DNA from: Bradyrhizobium sp. 200
Lineage (GTDB): Bacteria; Pseudomonadota; Alphaproteobacteria; Rhizobiales; Xanthobacteraceae
Reading direction: 5' to 3'
NCBI RefSeq assembly: GCF_023100945.1
Contig: NZ_CP064689.1
Span: forward strand, 5,376,001-5,440,000
DNA: 64,000 bases
The notes under the pieces are model-generated. The model saw nothing but the letters and a program-made list of their open reading frames with translations, was not told the origin of the DNA and did not search any database. The translations under genes and the position numbers were made by a program. Each line of letters opens with the position of its first letter. Within the stretch, counting starts at the first letter, position 1. Shown piece by piece: positions 24,621-34,235 of the stretch.

Positions 24621-26174
24621 ATGTCCAAGCGAAAGATACTGATGAGCTTTGCCGTGCTTTGCATGCTGAGCGCTGCTGCAGTAGCCGAGGGACCGAAGGC
24701 CGGCGGCGTCGTCAATGCCGTGATTCAGCCGGAGCCGCCGAGCCTGATGATCGGCCTGGTCCAGAACGGCCCGACGCAGATGGTGGCTGGCAACATCTAT
24801 GAAGGCCTGCTGCGCTACAGCCCCAAACTGGATCCCCTGCCCGGCCTCGCCGAGAGCTGGACGGTCAGCGAGGACGGCAAGATCTACACGTTCAAACTCG
24901 CGAAGGGCGTGACCTGGCACGATGGCAAACCGTTCACATCGGCCGACGTCCTGTTCTCGATCGAATTCCTGAAGCAGACCCACGCACGCGCGCGCGGCAA
25001 TCTGGTGCAGCTCGACAAGGTCGAGGCTCCGGATGAATCGACGGTCGTCTTCACGCTGAAGCAGCCGTTCGGCCCCTTCATCGGCATCTTCGAGGTCGGC
25101 TCGCTGCCGATGATTCCGAAGCACATCTATGAAGGCACCGATTTCAAGACCAATCCCGCCAACAACACGCCTGTTGGCACCGGCCCCTTCATGTTCAAGG
25201 AATGGCAGAAGGGCTCGTTCATCCGCCTCGTCAAGAATCCGAATTACCACGTCAAGGGCAAGCCCAATATCGACGAGATCTATTGGCACGTGATTCCCGA
25301 TGCGGCCGCGCGTTCGGTCGCTTATGAAACCGGCAAGGTCGACGTGCTGCCCGGCGGCTCGGTGGAAAATTTCGACGTGCCGCGGCTGAGCAAGCTCAAG
25401 AACACCTGCGTCACCGGCGCGGGCTGGGAATTCTTCAGCCCGCATTCCTGGCTCTGGCTCAACAACCGCTCAGGGCCAACTGCGAACAAGAAATTCCGTC
25501 AGGCGCTGATGTTTGCGATCGATCGCAACATGGCCAAGGACGTGGTCTGGAACGGCCTCGGCAAGGTCGCGACCGGCCCGTCGGGCTCGGCGATCAAGTA
25601 CTACACCAGCGCAGTTCCGAAATACGATTACGATCCGGCCAAGGCCAAGGCGCTGCTCAAGGAAGCCGGCTACAACGGCGAGAAGATCCGCATGCTGCCC
25701 TTGCCCTATGGCGAGACGTGGCAGCGCTGGGCCGAAATGGTTCGCCAGAACCTGCAGGACGTCGGGATCAACGTCGACATGATCGCGACCGATGTCCCCG
25801 GCTGGAATCAAAAAGTCAGCGAGTGGGACTACGACATCGCCTTCACCTATCTCTATCAGTATGGCGATCCCGCGCTCGGCGTCGGCCGCAACTATATCTC
25901 CAGCCAGATCGCCAAGGGCTCACCGTTCAACAATGTCGAGGGCTATTCGAATCCCGAGATCGACAAGCTGTTCGCCGACGGCGCGGTCGCCTTCCCCGAT
26001 ACGGCGCGCGCGGAGATCTATGCCAAGGCGCAGAAGATCCTCGTCGAGGACGTGCCGGTCGCGTGGATGCTCGAACTGCAACTCCCGACCATCACCCGCT
26101 GCAGCGTCAAGAACCTCATCACGACAGGCATCGGCGTGAACGACGGCTTCCGTGACGCGTGGATCGAGAAGTGA
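24621..26174 (+). CDS. ABC transporter substrate-binding protein, family 5 (peptide/opine/nickel type)
   Basis: The protein has 517 residues. A signal peptide (MSFAVLCMLSAAAVA) leads into the SBP_bac_5 fold: PSLMIGLVQNGPTQMVAGNI, the family motif LAESWTVSEDGKIYTFKLAK, and VTWHDGKPFTSADV. It ends SVKNLITTGIGVNDGFRDAW. Family members bind di- and oligopeptides, opines, glutathione or other amino-acid-like compounds. It is 60 bp after the aldolase gene and heads a full importer. Confidence 0.92.
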   Translation: MSKRKILMSFAVLCMLSAAAVAEGPKAGGVVNAVIQPEPPSLMIGLVQNGPTQMVAGNIYEGLLRYSPKLDPLPGLAESWTVSEDGKIYTFKLAKGVTWHDGKPFTSADVLFSIEFLKQTHARARGNLVQLDKVEAPDESTVVFTLKQPFGPFIGIFEVGSLPMIPKHIYEGTDFKTNPANNTPVGTGPFMFKEWQKGSFIRLVKNPNYHVKGKPNIDEIYWHVIPDAAARSVAYETGKVDVLPGGSVENFDVPRLSKLKNTCVTGAGWEFFSPHSWLWLNNRSGPTANKKFRQALMFAIDRNMAKDVVWNGLGKVATGPSGSAIKYYTSAVPKYDYDPAKAKALLKEAGYNGEKIRMLPLPYGETWQRWAEMVRQNLQDVGINVDMIATDVPGWNQKVSEWDYDIAFTYLYQYGDPALGVGRNYISSQIAKGSPFNNVEGYSNPEIDKLFADGAVAFPDTARAEIYAKAQKILVEDVPVAWMLELQLPTITRCSVKNLITTGIGVNDGFRDAWIEK

Positions 26175-26245
26175 TCGCCGACCCGTCGGGCGTCAGTCTC
26201 CAAGGCTGACGCCGTGTATCGCGCCTCCAACGCAATCGACAGAAC

Positions 26246-27217
26246 ATGATTTCCTTCATCGCCCAGCGGATCGCGAAGGCCATTATCGTCCTTCTCGCCC
26301 TCGTCGTTCTCAACTTCTTTCTGATCCGGATGGCGCCGGGCGACCCGGCGCTGGTGATGGCGGGTGAAGCGGGCGCGGGCGATCAGGTTTTCCTGGCGCA
26401 ACTGCGCGAGAAGTTCGGTCTCGACCAGCCGCTGCCGGTGCAATTGTTCCTGTATGTCAAAGGCATTCTCAGCCTCGATCTCGGCTTCTCGTTTCGTCAG
26501 CAGATGCCGGTCGCAACGCTGATCCTGCAGCGCCTGCCGGCGACGCTGTTGCTGACAGGAACCGCGTTCGCGATTTCGCTGGCCTTCGGCATCCTGTTCG
26601 GCGCGCTGGCGGCACGCTTTGCCGGGACCTGGGCCGATACCGCGATCACGGTCGCGGCGCTGATCTTCTACGCCACGCCGCTGTTCTGGGTCGCGCTGAT
26701 GGCGATCCTTTTGTTTTCGGTCACGATGGATTGGCTGCCGAGCTTCGGCTATGAGACGGTGGGCGCCAACTATACCGGGCTGGCGCACGTGCTCGACGTC
26801 GCCGCCCATCTCATCCTGCCGGCGACGACCATCGGCCTGTTCTTCATGGCGACTTATGCCCGCATGACACGCGCCTCGATGCTCGAGGTCAACAGGCTCG
26901 ACTTCGTCAAGACCGCGCGCGCCAAGGGCCTGTCCGATACCGTGATCCAGCGGCGTCACGTGCTGCGCAATGCGCTGTTGCCGGTAGTCACCCTGGCGGG
27001 TCTGCAGGCGGGCACGCTGGTGGGCGGCGCGGTTCTGACCGAAACCGTGTTCGCGTGGCCGGGCATTGGCCGGCTGATGTACGAAGCCCTGCTGCAGCGC
27101 GACTACAATCTGCTGCTCGGCGTCTTCGTCGTCTGCTCGGCCATGGTGCTGGCCTTCAACCTGATCACGGATCTCGTCTACCGCTCCGTCGATCCTCGCA
27201 TCGAGTTCGCCTCATGA
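26246..27217 (+). CDS. ABC transporter permease, DppB type
   Basis: The protein has 323 residues with six membrane helices. The N-terminal FIAQRIAKAIIVLLALVVLN is typical of DppB/OppB, and NFFLIRMAPGDPA follows. The EAA loop with ARAKGLSDTVIQRRHVLRNA near residue 215 contacts the ATPase. It ends TDLVYRSVDPRIEF. The stop overlaps the start of the second permease gene by 4 bp. Confidence 0.94.
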   Translation: MISFIAQRIAKAIIVLLALVVLNFFLIRMAPGDPALVMAGEAGAGDQVFLAQLREKFGLDQPLPVQLFLYVKGILSLDLGFSFRQQMPVATLILQRLPATLLLTGTAFAISLAFGILFGALAARFAGTWADTAITVAALIFYATPLFWVALMAILLFSVTMDWLPSFGYETVGANYTGLAHVLDVAAHLILPATTIGLFFMATYARMTRASMLEVNRLDFVKTARAKGLSDTVIQRRHVLRNALLPVVTLAGLQAGTLVGGAVLTETVFAWPGIGRLMYEALLQRDYNLLLGVFVVCSAMVLAFNLITDLVYRSVDPRIEFAS

Positions 27218-28053
27218 GACAGGTCTGGCGAATGCTGTTGCGCAATCCCGGCGGCATGATCGGCGTCGCGATCCTGACTATTGCAATTGCGATTGCGCTG
27301 TTTGGTCCGCTGCTGTTTCCGACTTCGCCCTGGCGCATGGTGCAGCGGCCGTTCCTGCCACCGTTCACGATGGCTAATTTGCCGCTCGGCACGGACGCGC
27401 TGGGGCGCGACGTGATGGCGGGCATCATCTATGGCGCGCGCGTCTCGCTGCTGGTCGGCCTGATCTCGACGCTGGCCTCGCTGGCGGTCGGCATCCCGCT
27501 CGGCGCCGCGGCCGGATATTTCGGCGGGAAGATCGACGACGCGCTGATGCGTTTCACCGAGTTCTTTCAGACCGTCCCGAGCTTTGCGCTGGCGATCGTG
27601 CTGGTCGCGATCATGCAGCCCTCCATCGTATCGATCGTGGCCGCCATCGCCATCGTGAGCTGGCCGCCGGTGGCGCGGCTGGTGCGCGGCGAAGTGCTGT
27701 CGCTGCGCACGCGCGAATATGTCCAGGCCGCGGTCGTGACCGGCCAGACCAACTGGTGGATCATCTGGCGCGAGATCCTGCCCAATGCGCTGTCTCCCGT
27801 CATCGTGCTGGCCTCGCTGATGGTAGCGACCGCGATCCTGCTGGAATCCTCCCTCTCCTTCCTCGGGCTCGGCGATCCCAATCTGATGTCGTGGGGCTAC
27901 ATGGTCGGCGCCGGCCGCACCGTGATCCGTCAGGCCTGGTGGATCACGGTATTCCCCGGCATCGCCATTCTGGTCTCGGTGCTGGCGCTGAACCTGATCG
28001 GTGAAGGCCTCAACGACGCGCTCAACCCCCGCCTCGCCAAAGGGGGGCGCTGA
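27214..28053 (+). CDS. ABC transporter permease, DppC type
   Basis: The protein has 279 residues. It starts RQVWRMLLRNPGGMIGVAIL and contains the family motifs PLGTDALGRDVMAGIIYGAR and the EAA loop REYVQAAVVTGQTNWWIIWR. It ends LNLIGEGLNDALNPRL. It forms the transmembrane heterodimer with the DppB-type partner. The ATPase gene begins 2 bp downstream. Confidence 0.94.
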   Translation: MRQVWRMLLRNPGGMIGVAILTIAIAIALFGPLLFPTSPWRMVQRPFLPPFTMANLPLGTDALGRDVMAGIIYGARVSLLVGLISTLASLAVGIPLGAAAGYFGGKIDDALMRFTEFFQTVPSFALAIVLVAIMQPSIVSIVAAIAIVSWPPVARLVRGEVLSLRTREYVQAAVVTGQTNWWIIWREILPNALSPVIVLASLMVATAILLESSLSFLGLGDPNLMSWGYMVGAGRTVIRQAWWITVFPGIAILVSVLALNLIGEGLNDALNPRLAKGGR

Positions 28054-28055
28054 GC

Positions 28056-29663
28056 ATGAGCGTCGTCATCAGGAACCTGAAGCTGGCGCTGCCGCCGGGT
28101 GGCGACCGCGCTTACGCGGTGGACGGCGTTTCGTTCGAACTATCCGCCGGAAAAATCCTTTGCGTGGTCGGGGAATCCGGCTCCGGCAAGTCGATGTGCG
28201 CCCATGCACTGATGGGCCTGCTGCCGGAAACGGTGACGGCTGAGTCCGGCGAGGTCCTGTTCGAGGGCAAGAACCTGGTGTCGCTCAGCCCGGCGGAATG
28301 GCTGGCGCTGCGCGGCCGCGGCATCGCCATGGTGTTCCAGGAGCCGATGACCGCACTCAATCCGTTGATGCGGATCGGCGACCAGATCGCCGAAATGTTC
28401 GAGGCGCATGATCTGTTGACGCCGAAGGAGCGTCGGCAAAAAGCCCTAGCCTTGATCCGCGAAGTCGGCCTGCCCGACCCCGAACGCGCGGTGCGCGCCT
28501 ACCCGCATCAATTATCCGGCGGCCAGCGCCAGCGCGCGATGATCGCCATGGCGCTTGCGCTCGAACCAGCCGTTCTGGTGGCCGACGAACCGACCACCGC
28601 GCTCGACGTTACGACACAGGCGCAGATCCTCAAGCTGATCCGCGACCTGCAGCGCCGCCGCAACATGGCCGTCATGTTCATCACCCATGATTTCGGCGTC
28701 GTCGCCGAGATTGCCGATCGCGTGGTCGTGCTTCAGCACGGCAAGGTGGTCGAACAGGGCAGCGCCGACGACGTGCTGTTGCGCGCCCAGCATCCCTATA
28801 CCCGCGCCTTGCTTGCCGCCGTTCCCACGCTGCAGCCCCCGCAGCGGACGCCCCTGCTCGACCGCAGCAAGGCGGTGGAAGTGATCGGCCTCGGCAAGAC
28901 CTATGTCACCGGCGGCGGATGGTTCCGCAGCGAGCGCCGCGTGCAGGCGGCAAGAGAAGTCAGCTTCGACATCTTCCGCGGCGAGACGCTCGGCCTGGTC
29001 GGCGAATCCGGCTCGGGGAAATCCTCGGTGGCGCGGCTCGTCATGCGTCTGATCGAACCCGACGCCGGCACCGTCCGTATTGGCAACGTCGATCTCACCC
29101 GGATCAGCGGAAAGGCGCTGCGCGAACAGCGCCGCCGCATCCAGATGGTGTTCCAGGATCCGTTCGCCTCGCTCAATCCGCGCCGGAAGGTCGGCAACAT
29201 CATCACCGATGGGCCGATCGCGCATGGCGTCGATCCGGCGGCGGCGCGAAAGCGTGCCGGCGAACTGCTCAGCCTCGTCGGCCTCAATGCCGGCGCGATG
29301 GAGCGCTTTCCGCATGAATTCTCCGGCGGGCAGCGGCAGCGCATCGGGATAGCCCGCGCACTGGCGCTCGACCCGGAAATCCTGGTCGCCGACGAGGCGG
29401 TCTCCGCACTCGACGTGTCGGTGCAGGCGCAGGTACTGGACCTCTTGGAGGATCTGAAGGCCCGGCTGGGCTTGTCGATGCTGTTCATCACCCACGATCT
29501 GCGGGTAGCCGCGCAGATTTGCGACCGCATCGCCGTGATGCAACACGGCGCGATCGTCGAGCTCAAATCCGCGTCCCTGCTGTTCGCGGCCCCCGAGCAC
29601 GCCTACACGCGCGAGCTGCTCTCGGCGGTGCCCGGCCAGACGGCATCGTCGAAGGCGGCATGA
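28056..29663 (+). CDS. Fused two-domain ABC ATPase (DppD-DppF type)
   Basis: The protein has 535 residues. Two complete nucleotide-binding domains are joined. Walker A GESGSGKS occurs near residues 38 and 321, signature LSGGQRQR / FSGGQRQR near residues 154 and 426, and Walker [12 protein letters not shown] / [11 protein letters not shown]. The second domain has GAGTV-type and [14 protein letters not shown] segments of DppF. It energises the adjacent importer. Confidence 0.95.
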   Translation: MSVVIRNLKLALPPGGDRAYAVDGVSFELSAGKILCVVGESGSGKSMCAHALMGLLPETVTAESGEVLFEGKNLVSLSPAEWLALRGRGIAMVFQEPMTALNPLMRIGDQIAEMFEAHDLLTPKERRQKALALIREVGLPDPERAVRAYPHQLSGGQRQRAMIAMALALEPAVLVADEPTTALDVTTQAQILKLIRDLQRRRNMAVMFITHDFGVVAEIADRVVVLQHGKVVEQGSADDVLLRAQHPYTRALLAAVPTLQPPQRTPLLDRSKAVEVIGLGKTYVTGGGWFRSERRVQAAREVSFDIFRGETLGLVGESGSGKSSVARLVMRLIEPDAGTVRIGNVDLTRISGKALREQRRRIQMVFQDPFASLNPRRKVGNIITDGPIAHGVDPAAARKRAGELLSLVGLNAGAMERFPHEFSGGQRQRIGIARALALDPEILVADEAVSALDVSVQAQVLDLLEDLKARLGLSMLFITHDLRVAAQICDRIAVMQHGAIVELKSASLLFAAPEHAYTRELLSAVPGQTASSKAA

Positions 29664-29678
29664 ACGGGACCACGAACA

Positions 29679-30614
29679 ATGCGCTGCGTCCTGGTTAGCA
29701 AGAGCCTCGATCTTCGCGGCTATCTCGGCCCGCAATTCATGCGCGCCGCCGACCGCATCGAAATCGTCAGCCATCCGCACGAGGGTCCGGCAACCGACGT
29801 CCGGCTGGCGGTGGCCTGGCACCCGCCGGATGACGCATTCGAGCGCTATCCCAATCTGCAGGCGGTCTGCTCGATCGGCGCCGGCGTCGACAATATTCTG
29901 GCGTGTCCCAGCCTGCGCCCCGATGTCGACGTGATCCGTGTCGTCGACCCGGCGCAGGCGCAGATGATGTCGGGCTTCGTTGCCTGGCACGTGATCGGGC
30001 ATCAGCGGCGCTTTGCGACCTATCAGGCCCAGCAGCGCGAGGAACGCTGGCAGCGTCTCGGTCTGCGCCGGGCGCAGGACGTGCCGGTCGGCATTCTGGG
30101 CTTTGGCGAGATCGGCCGCCGGGTCGCCGTCGATCTCGCTTCGCTTGGTTTCCCGGTCATGGCATGGAGCCGAACCGCAAAGCCGACGCCGCTAGGCATA
30201 AGCGGCTTCGATGGCGCAGCGGGCCTCGATGCCATGCTCGGCCAGACCGAGGTTCTCGTGAACCTGCTGCCGCTGACGCCGGAGACCAAAGGCATCCTCG
30301 ACCGCAAGACATTCGCGCGCATGTATCGCGGCGGCTACCTGATCCAGGTCGGCCGCGGCGAGCATCTGGTCGAAACCGATCTGCTTGCCGCGCTGGAGAG
30401 CGGACAACTCGCCGGCGCTGCGCTCGACGTGTTCGCGACCGAACCATTGGCTCCAAAGCATCCGTTCTGGCGACATCCCAACATCGTCGTCACGCCGCAC
30501 GATGCATGCGAGGTGAGCGTGGAAGCGATCGGGGCGACGTTTCGCGCAACCGCGGAAGCGGTACGCGCCGGCCGGCGCCCACCGCACTCCATCGACCGCG
30601 AACGCGGCTACTGA
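29679..30614 (+). CDS. D-isomer 2-hydroxyacid dehydrogenase, GhrA-like
   Basis: The protein has 311 residues, matching glyoxylate/hydroxypyruvate reductase A (312). The NAD(P) loop GFGEIGRR lies near residue 138. The catalytic Arg is in VGRGEHLVETDLLAALESG, the Glu in TEPLAPKHPFW, and the His in VVTPHDACE. GhrA reduces glyoxylate or hydroxypyruvate. Here the enzyme could reduce or oxidise a 2-oxo or 2-hydroxy acid from the catabolic route. It lies 15 bp after the ATPase gene. Confidence 0.85.
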   Translation: MRCVLVSKSLDLRGYLGPQFMRAADRIEIVSHPHEGPATDVRLAVAWHPPDDAFERYPNLQAVCSIGAGVDNILACPSLRPDVDVIRVVDPAQAQMMSGFVAWHVIGHQRRFATYQAQQREERWQRLGLRRAQDVPVGILGFGEIGRRVAVDLASLGFPVMAWSRTAKPTPLGISGFDGAAGLDAMLGQTEVLVNLLPLTPETKGILDRKTFARMYRGGYLIQVGRGEHLVETDLLAALESGQLAGAALDVFATEPLAPKHPFWRHPNIVVTPHDACEVSVEAIGATFRATAEAVRAGRRPPHSIDRERGY

Positions 30615-30623
30615 GCGACAGCC

Positions 30624-31700
30624 ATGGATATTCTCGTGCCGGACTCGTCGCTTGCGACTGTTACCGCTCACCCGATCGACACCCTCCGCGCCGCATCCGC
30701 CGTCCCGGAAGCGCTGGCCCAAAGACTTGCGGCCGAGCACTACGGCCTGATCGCCGCCGTGCACCGGCTGGACAGCGAGCGCGACCAGAACTTCCGGCTG
30801 CGCTCGCTGAGCGGCCGCGAGTATGTGCTGAAGATTGCCAATCCCGCGGAAGACCGCGCGGTGACCAACCTGCAGACGGAGGCCCTGCTCCATCTTGCCG
30901 CCGCCGACCCCGGCCTGCCGGTCCCGCGGATCTTTCCGGCGCGGAACGGCATGACGGAGCTTGATATTGCGTTCGACGACGGCTCGACCCGGGTCGTGCG
31001 CCTGTTGTCGTATCTGGCGGGAACCCCGATGCACGCGGTCGCAGGGTCGACGGCGCTGCGGCGTGATCTCGGCCGCTGCGCCGCACGGCTCGCGCGGGGT
31101 CTTTCCGATTTCAGTCATTGCGGCGCCAATCACAAATTGCTGTGGGACCTTCAGCACGCCGCCGAACTGCGCCCGCTGATCGACGCCGTCCCGACTGAGC
31201 GGCGCGGTCTGGTCGAGGACGTGCTCGGCGGCTTCGAAACGCGCGCGCTGCCGATACTGCCGCGATTGCCGAACCAGCCCGTCCATAACGACCTCAACCC
31301 GCACAACGTCGTCGTCAACCCCGAAACCCATGCCGGCGTTGCCGGGATCATCGATTTCGGCGACCTCACCTGCACGGCGCGGGTCAACGACCTTGCGATC
31401 ACGGCCGCGTATCAGGTTGCCGATGACGACGATCCCCTCGCGCCAGCCTGCGAGATGATCGCGGCCTACCATGCCGTGCTGCCGCTCGAGCCAGCCGAAT
31501 TCATCGTCCTGTTCGACCTGATCGCCACGCGCATGGCCATGACGATCGTGATCAGCAGTTGGCGGGCCGCCCGTTATCCTGCTAACCGGAATTACATTCT
31601 GCGCAACAATGCCGCAGCCTGGGCGCGCCTACAACGCATGGCGACGCTGTCGCGAGACCAGGCCACATTCCAGATCCAGCGCGCATGCGATGTGGGGTAG
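30624..31700 (+). CDS. APH/ChoK-like kinase, hydroxylysine-kinase type
   Basis: The protein has 358 residues. Aminoglycoside-phosphotransferase fold: an N-lobe lysine in YVLKIANPAED near residue 72, the catalytic loop PVHNDLNPHNVVV near residue 223, and the metal Asp in IIDFGDL near residue 246. Kinases of this group next to AGXT2L-like class III enzymes phosphorylate amino alcohols such as 5-hydroxylysine, as in the vertebrate pair HYKK/PHYKPL. It lies 9 bp after the GhrA-like gene. The substrate is an inference from the pair. Confidence 0.82.
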   Translation: MDILVPDSSLATVTAHPIDTLRAASAVPEALAQRLAAEHYGLIAAVHRLDSERDQNFRLRSLSGREYVLKIANPAEDRAVTNLQTEALLHLAAADPGLPVPRIFPARNGMTELDIAFDDGSTRVVRLLSYLAGTPMHAVAGSTALRRDLGRCAARLARGLSDFSHCGANHKLLWDLQHAAELRPLIDAVPTERRGLVEDVLGGFETRALPILPRLPNQPVHNDLNPHNVVVNPETHAGVAGIIDFGDLTCTARVNDLAITAAYQVADDDDPLAPACEMIAAYHAVLPLEPAEFIVLFDLIATRMAMTIVISSWRAARYPANRNYILRNNAAAWARLQRMATLSRDQATFQIQRACDVG

Positions 31701-31704
31701 AGAG

Positions 31705-33000
31705 ATGCAAGCCGCCGATGAGGCCGTTTCGACAAAGGACATGATCGCGCGGCGAGACCGGCTGCTCGGGCCGGCGTACCGGCTGTTCTACGACCAGCCG
31801 GTCCGGTTCGTCCGCGGCGAAGGCGTCTGGCTCCATGACGCCGCCGGACATCGCTACCTGGACGCCTACAATAACGTCGCCTCCGTCGGGCACTGCCACC
31901 CGCACGTCGTGCAGGCGATTGCGCGGCAGGCCGCCGTGCTCAACACCCATACGCGCTACCTGCACGAGACTGTGCTCGACTTCGCGGAAAAACTGCTCGC
32001 GACGTTTCCGCCCGAGATCGGTCACGTCATGTTCACCTGCACCGGCAGCGAGGCCAACGACCTCGCGCTGCGCGTTGCGCGAACCTGCACCGGCGGCACC
32101 GGCTTCATCGTCACCGCGAACGCCTATCACGGCGTCACCAGCGCGCTGGCCGAACTGTCGCCTTCGCTAGGACTTTCGCTTCCGGAGAGAAGTCACGTGC
32201 GGCTCGTGCCGGCGCCCTCCTCGACCGCTGATGCCGGCGATGTCTTTGCGCATCATGTTCGAGGCGCATTGGCCGATATGAAGAAGAGTGGCATCCGTCC
32301 GGCCGGGCTTCTGGTCGACACCATCTTTTCCAGCGATGGCGTGTTCGCCGACCCGCCCGGTTTTCTGCGCGCCGCGGTCGAAGCCGTGCGGGCGGAAGGC
32401 GCACTGTTCATCGCCGACGAGGTGCAGCCCGGCTTCGGCCGCTGCGGCGGACGGATGTGGGGTTTTGCCCGCCACGGTCTCGTCCCTGATCTCGTCACCA
32501 TGGGTAAGCCGATGGGCAACGGGCATCCGGTCGCGGGGATGGCCGCGCGCCCGGAACTGCTGGCAGAGTTTGGACGACGGTCGCGCTACTTCAACACCTT
32601 CGGCGGCAACCCGGTTTCAGCCGCCGCCGGAATTGCAGTGCTCGACGTGATCGAATCCGAAGGGTTGATGCAGAACGCGCAACGCACCGGTGACTATCTG
32701 GTCAAATTGCTCGGGCAGCTAAAGGCGCGATATCCATTGATCGCGGAAATCCGCGGTGCCGGGCTATTCGTCGGCGTCGAACTGCGGCACGGCGGACAAA
32801 CGGGAACGCCCGCCACAACGGAGGCTGCTCATGTCGTAAACCTGCTGCGTGAACGGCGGGTGCTGATCAGCTCCGCCGGACCGCACGGCAACGTACTCAA
32901 GATCCGGCCGCCGCTGGTGTTCGGCACTGAACATGCCGACCTGCTTATGGACGCGCTCGATCAGGCGTTGGCGGAAGTAAACGTGATGTCGGAGAAGTAA
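31705..33000 (+). CDS. Class III aminotransferase or amino-alcohol-phosphate phospho-lyase
   Basis: The protein has 431 residues. The N-terminus ([20 protein letters not shown], then [12 protein letters not shown] and NTHTRYLHE) closely follows AGXT2L1/AGXT2L2 phospho-lyases. These eliminate phosphate from O-phosphoethanolamine or 5-phosphohydroxylysine. The PLP lysine is in [11 protein letters not shown] (near residue 270), and [10 protein letters not shown] holds the PLP Asp. The start at 31705 follows AGAGAG, 4 bp after the kinase stop. Co-occurrence with the kinase supports phosphorylation followed by elimination; plain transamination remains possible. Confidence 0.85.
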   Translation: MQAADEAVSTKDMIARRDRLLGPAYRLFYDQPVRFVRGEGVWLHDAAGHRYLDAYNNVASVGHCHPHVVQAIARQAAVLNTHTRYLHETVLDFAEKLLATFPPEIGHVMFTCTGSEANDLALRVARTCTGGTGFIVTANAYHGVTSALAELSPSLGLSLPERSHVRLVPAPSSTADAGDVFAHHVRGALADMKKSGIRPAGLLVDTIFSSDGVFADPPGFLRAAVEAVRAEGALFIADEVQPGFGRCGGRMWGFARHGLVPDLVTMGKPMGNGHPVAGMAARPELLAEFGRRSRYFNTFGGNPVSAAAGIAVLDVIESEGLMQNAQRTGDYLVKLLGQLKARYPLIAEIRGAGLFVGVELRHGGQTGTPATTEAAHVVNLLRERRVLISSAGPHGNVLKIRPPLVFGTEHADLLMDALDQALAEVNVMSEK

Positions 33001-33347
33001 AGATGCGCGTCTTACGCGCCGGCGGCCGGCAGGCTGGCGGCGGCGATGGCGACGATCTGGGCCAGCCGGCGTCCGATCCGGGACGGGACATTGCGCAGAA
33101 ATGAACGAACCTGTCGCATCTGACATCTTCCATGGGCGCCAGCGGAACGAGGGCGCACACGGAAAATGGTCTTAAGGGGCTAACTAGTCGAGATGTCAGG
33201 GAAAATAGCAATGCGCGCTTCGTCCGGGCACCCTTCGGCAGGGGATTTATTGCCCCGATCGACCTGCCGGCGGATGAAATCTTCTCCGCTGATTTTGGCT
33301 CGTGGGCCGGTGATCCGGCATCCTTGCCCTGCTCAATTTTATGCAGG
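33001..33347. other. Convergent intergenic region, no gene seen
   Basis: This stretch separates the aminotransferase gene from the convergent alpha/beta hydrolase gene. Open frames here have poor codon usage and no start context. No clear hairpin terminator was found. Confidence 0.4.
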
Positions 33348-34208
33348 CTATGGAGCACCAAGAAACCGTCGCAACGACGCCAGGACTTCATCCAGCCTGT
33401 CATGATGAAGCCAGTGTCCGGCGCCCGCGAGCTTCTGCAGTTCGGCTTGCTTGAAGTGCGCCAGCAGGCCGGCGGCTTCGGGGTCGGGAAGAAAGCTTTC
33501 GTCGCCCCACATCAACAGGGTCGGACAGGTGATCCGTGACCACAGGGCGATATATTCGTCCGATGACAGCCGATACGGCGCCCTCGCCCGCTGATAATGA
33601 TCGAACTTCCAGCGATAGAGGCTGTCGGCATCCTGCCGAACACCGTGGCGGGCCAGATGAAGGGCCAGCGCCGGCGTCAGGCGCTTGTTGCGCGCCGACA
33701 ATCGCTTCGCCGCCTCCTCGATCGTGCGGAACGCGCTCGGTTGATACGCCGAGATGCGATCGAGCTGGTCGATCCACCGCGACATCTGCTCGGCGATCGG
33801 CGCAGGCTGCGAGCCCGACAGGAAAGCGCCATCCAGCACGACCAGACGCGACACCCGCTCCGGATAGGTGCCGGCATAGGCCAGCGCGACCATGCCGCCC
33901 ATCGAGTGGCCGACCATCGCCGCGTCCTGCGGCGCCACAAGGCGCATCAGCCGGGTGAGGTCGTAGACATTGTCGGTCAGACTGTAGCTGCTTCCTTTCG
34001 CCCACTCGGAATCGCCGTGTCCGCGCAGATCCGGGGCCATGACATGGAAATGCGGCTGCAATTCCCGCGCGATCGCATCCCAGTTGCGGCAATGGTCGAG
34101 CCCGCCATGGACCAGGATCAAAGGCGGCGCGGTCTCGTTACCCCAGTCGACATAGTGCAGCCGCAGCCCCTGGGACTCATAAAAGCGGTCTGCCGGTTCG
34201 GCCGCCAT
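33348..34208 (-). CDS. Alpha/beta hydrolase
   Basis: The protein has 286 residues. The fold signature is clear: an oxyanion HGG in LILVHGGLDHCRNW, the nucleophile serine in VGHSMGGMVALA near residue 101, an acid in the LLMWGDESFLPDPEA strand, and the catalytic His in GAGHWLHHDR near residue 266. It is soluble, with no signal peptide. It is the last gene of a four-gene minus-strand operon with a Bug receptor, amidohydrolase and hydroxyacid dehydrogenase. An ester or lactone substrate of that pathway is likely. Confidence 0.88.
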   Translation of the reverse strand: MAAEPADRFYESQGLRLHYVDWGNETAPPLILVHGGLDHCRNWDAIARELQPHFHVMAPDLRGHGDSEWAKGSSYSLTDNVYDLTRLMRLVAPQDAAMVGHSMGGMVALAYAGTYPERVSRLVVLDGAFLSGSQPAPIAEQMSRWIDQLDRISAYQPSAFRTIEEAAKRLSARNKRLTPALALHLARHGVRQDADSLYRWKFDHYQRARAPYRLSSDEYIALWSRITCPTLLMWGDESFLPDPEAAGLLAHFKQAELQKLAGAGHWLHHDRLDEVLASLRRFLGAP

Positions 34209-34235
34209 GGGATCGTCTCTCGCTGAGGTGACGGC

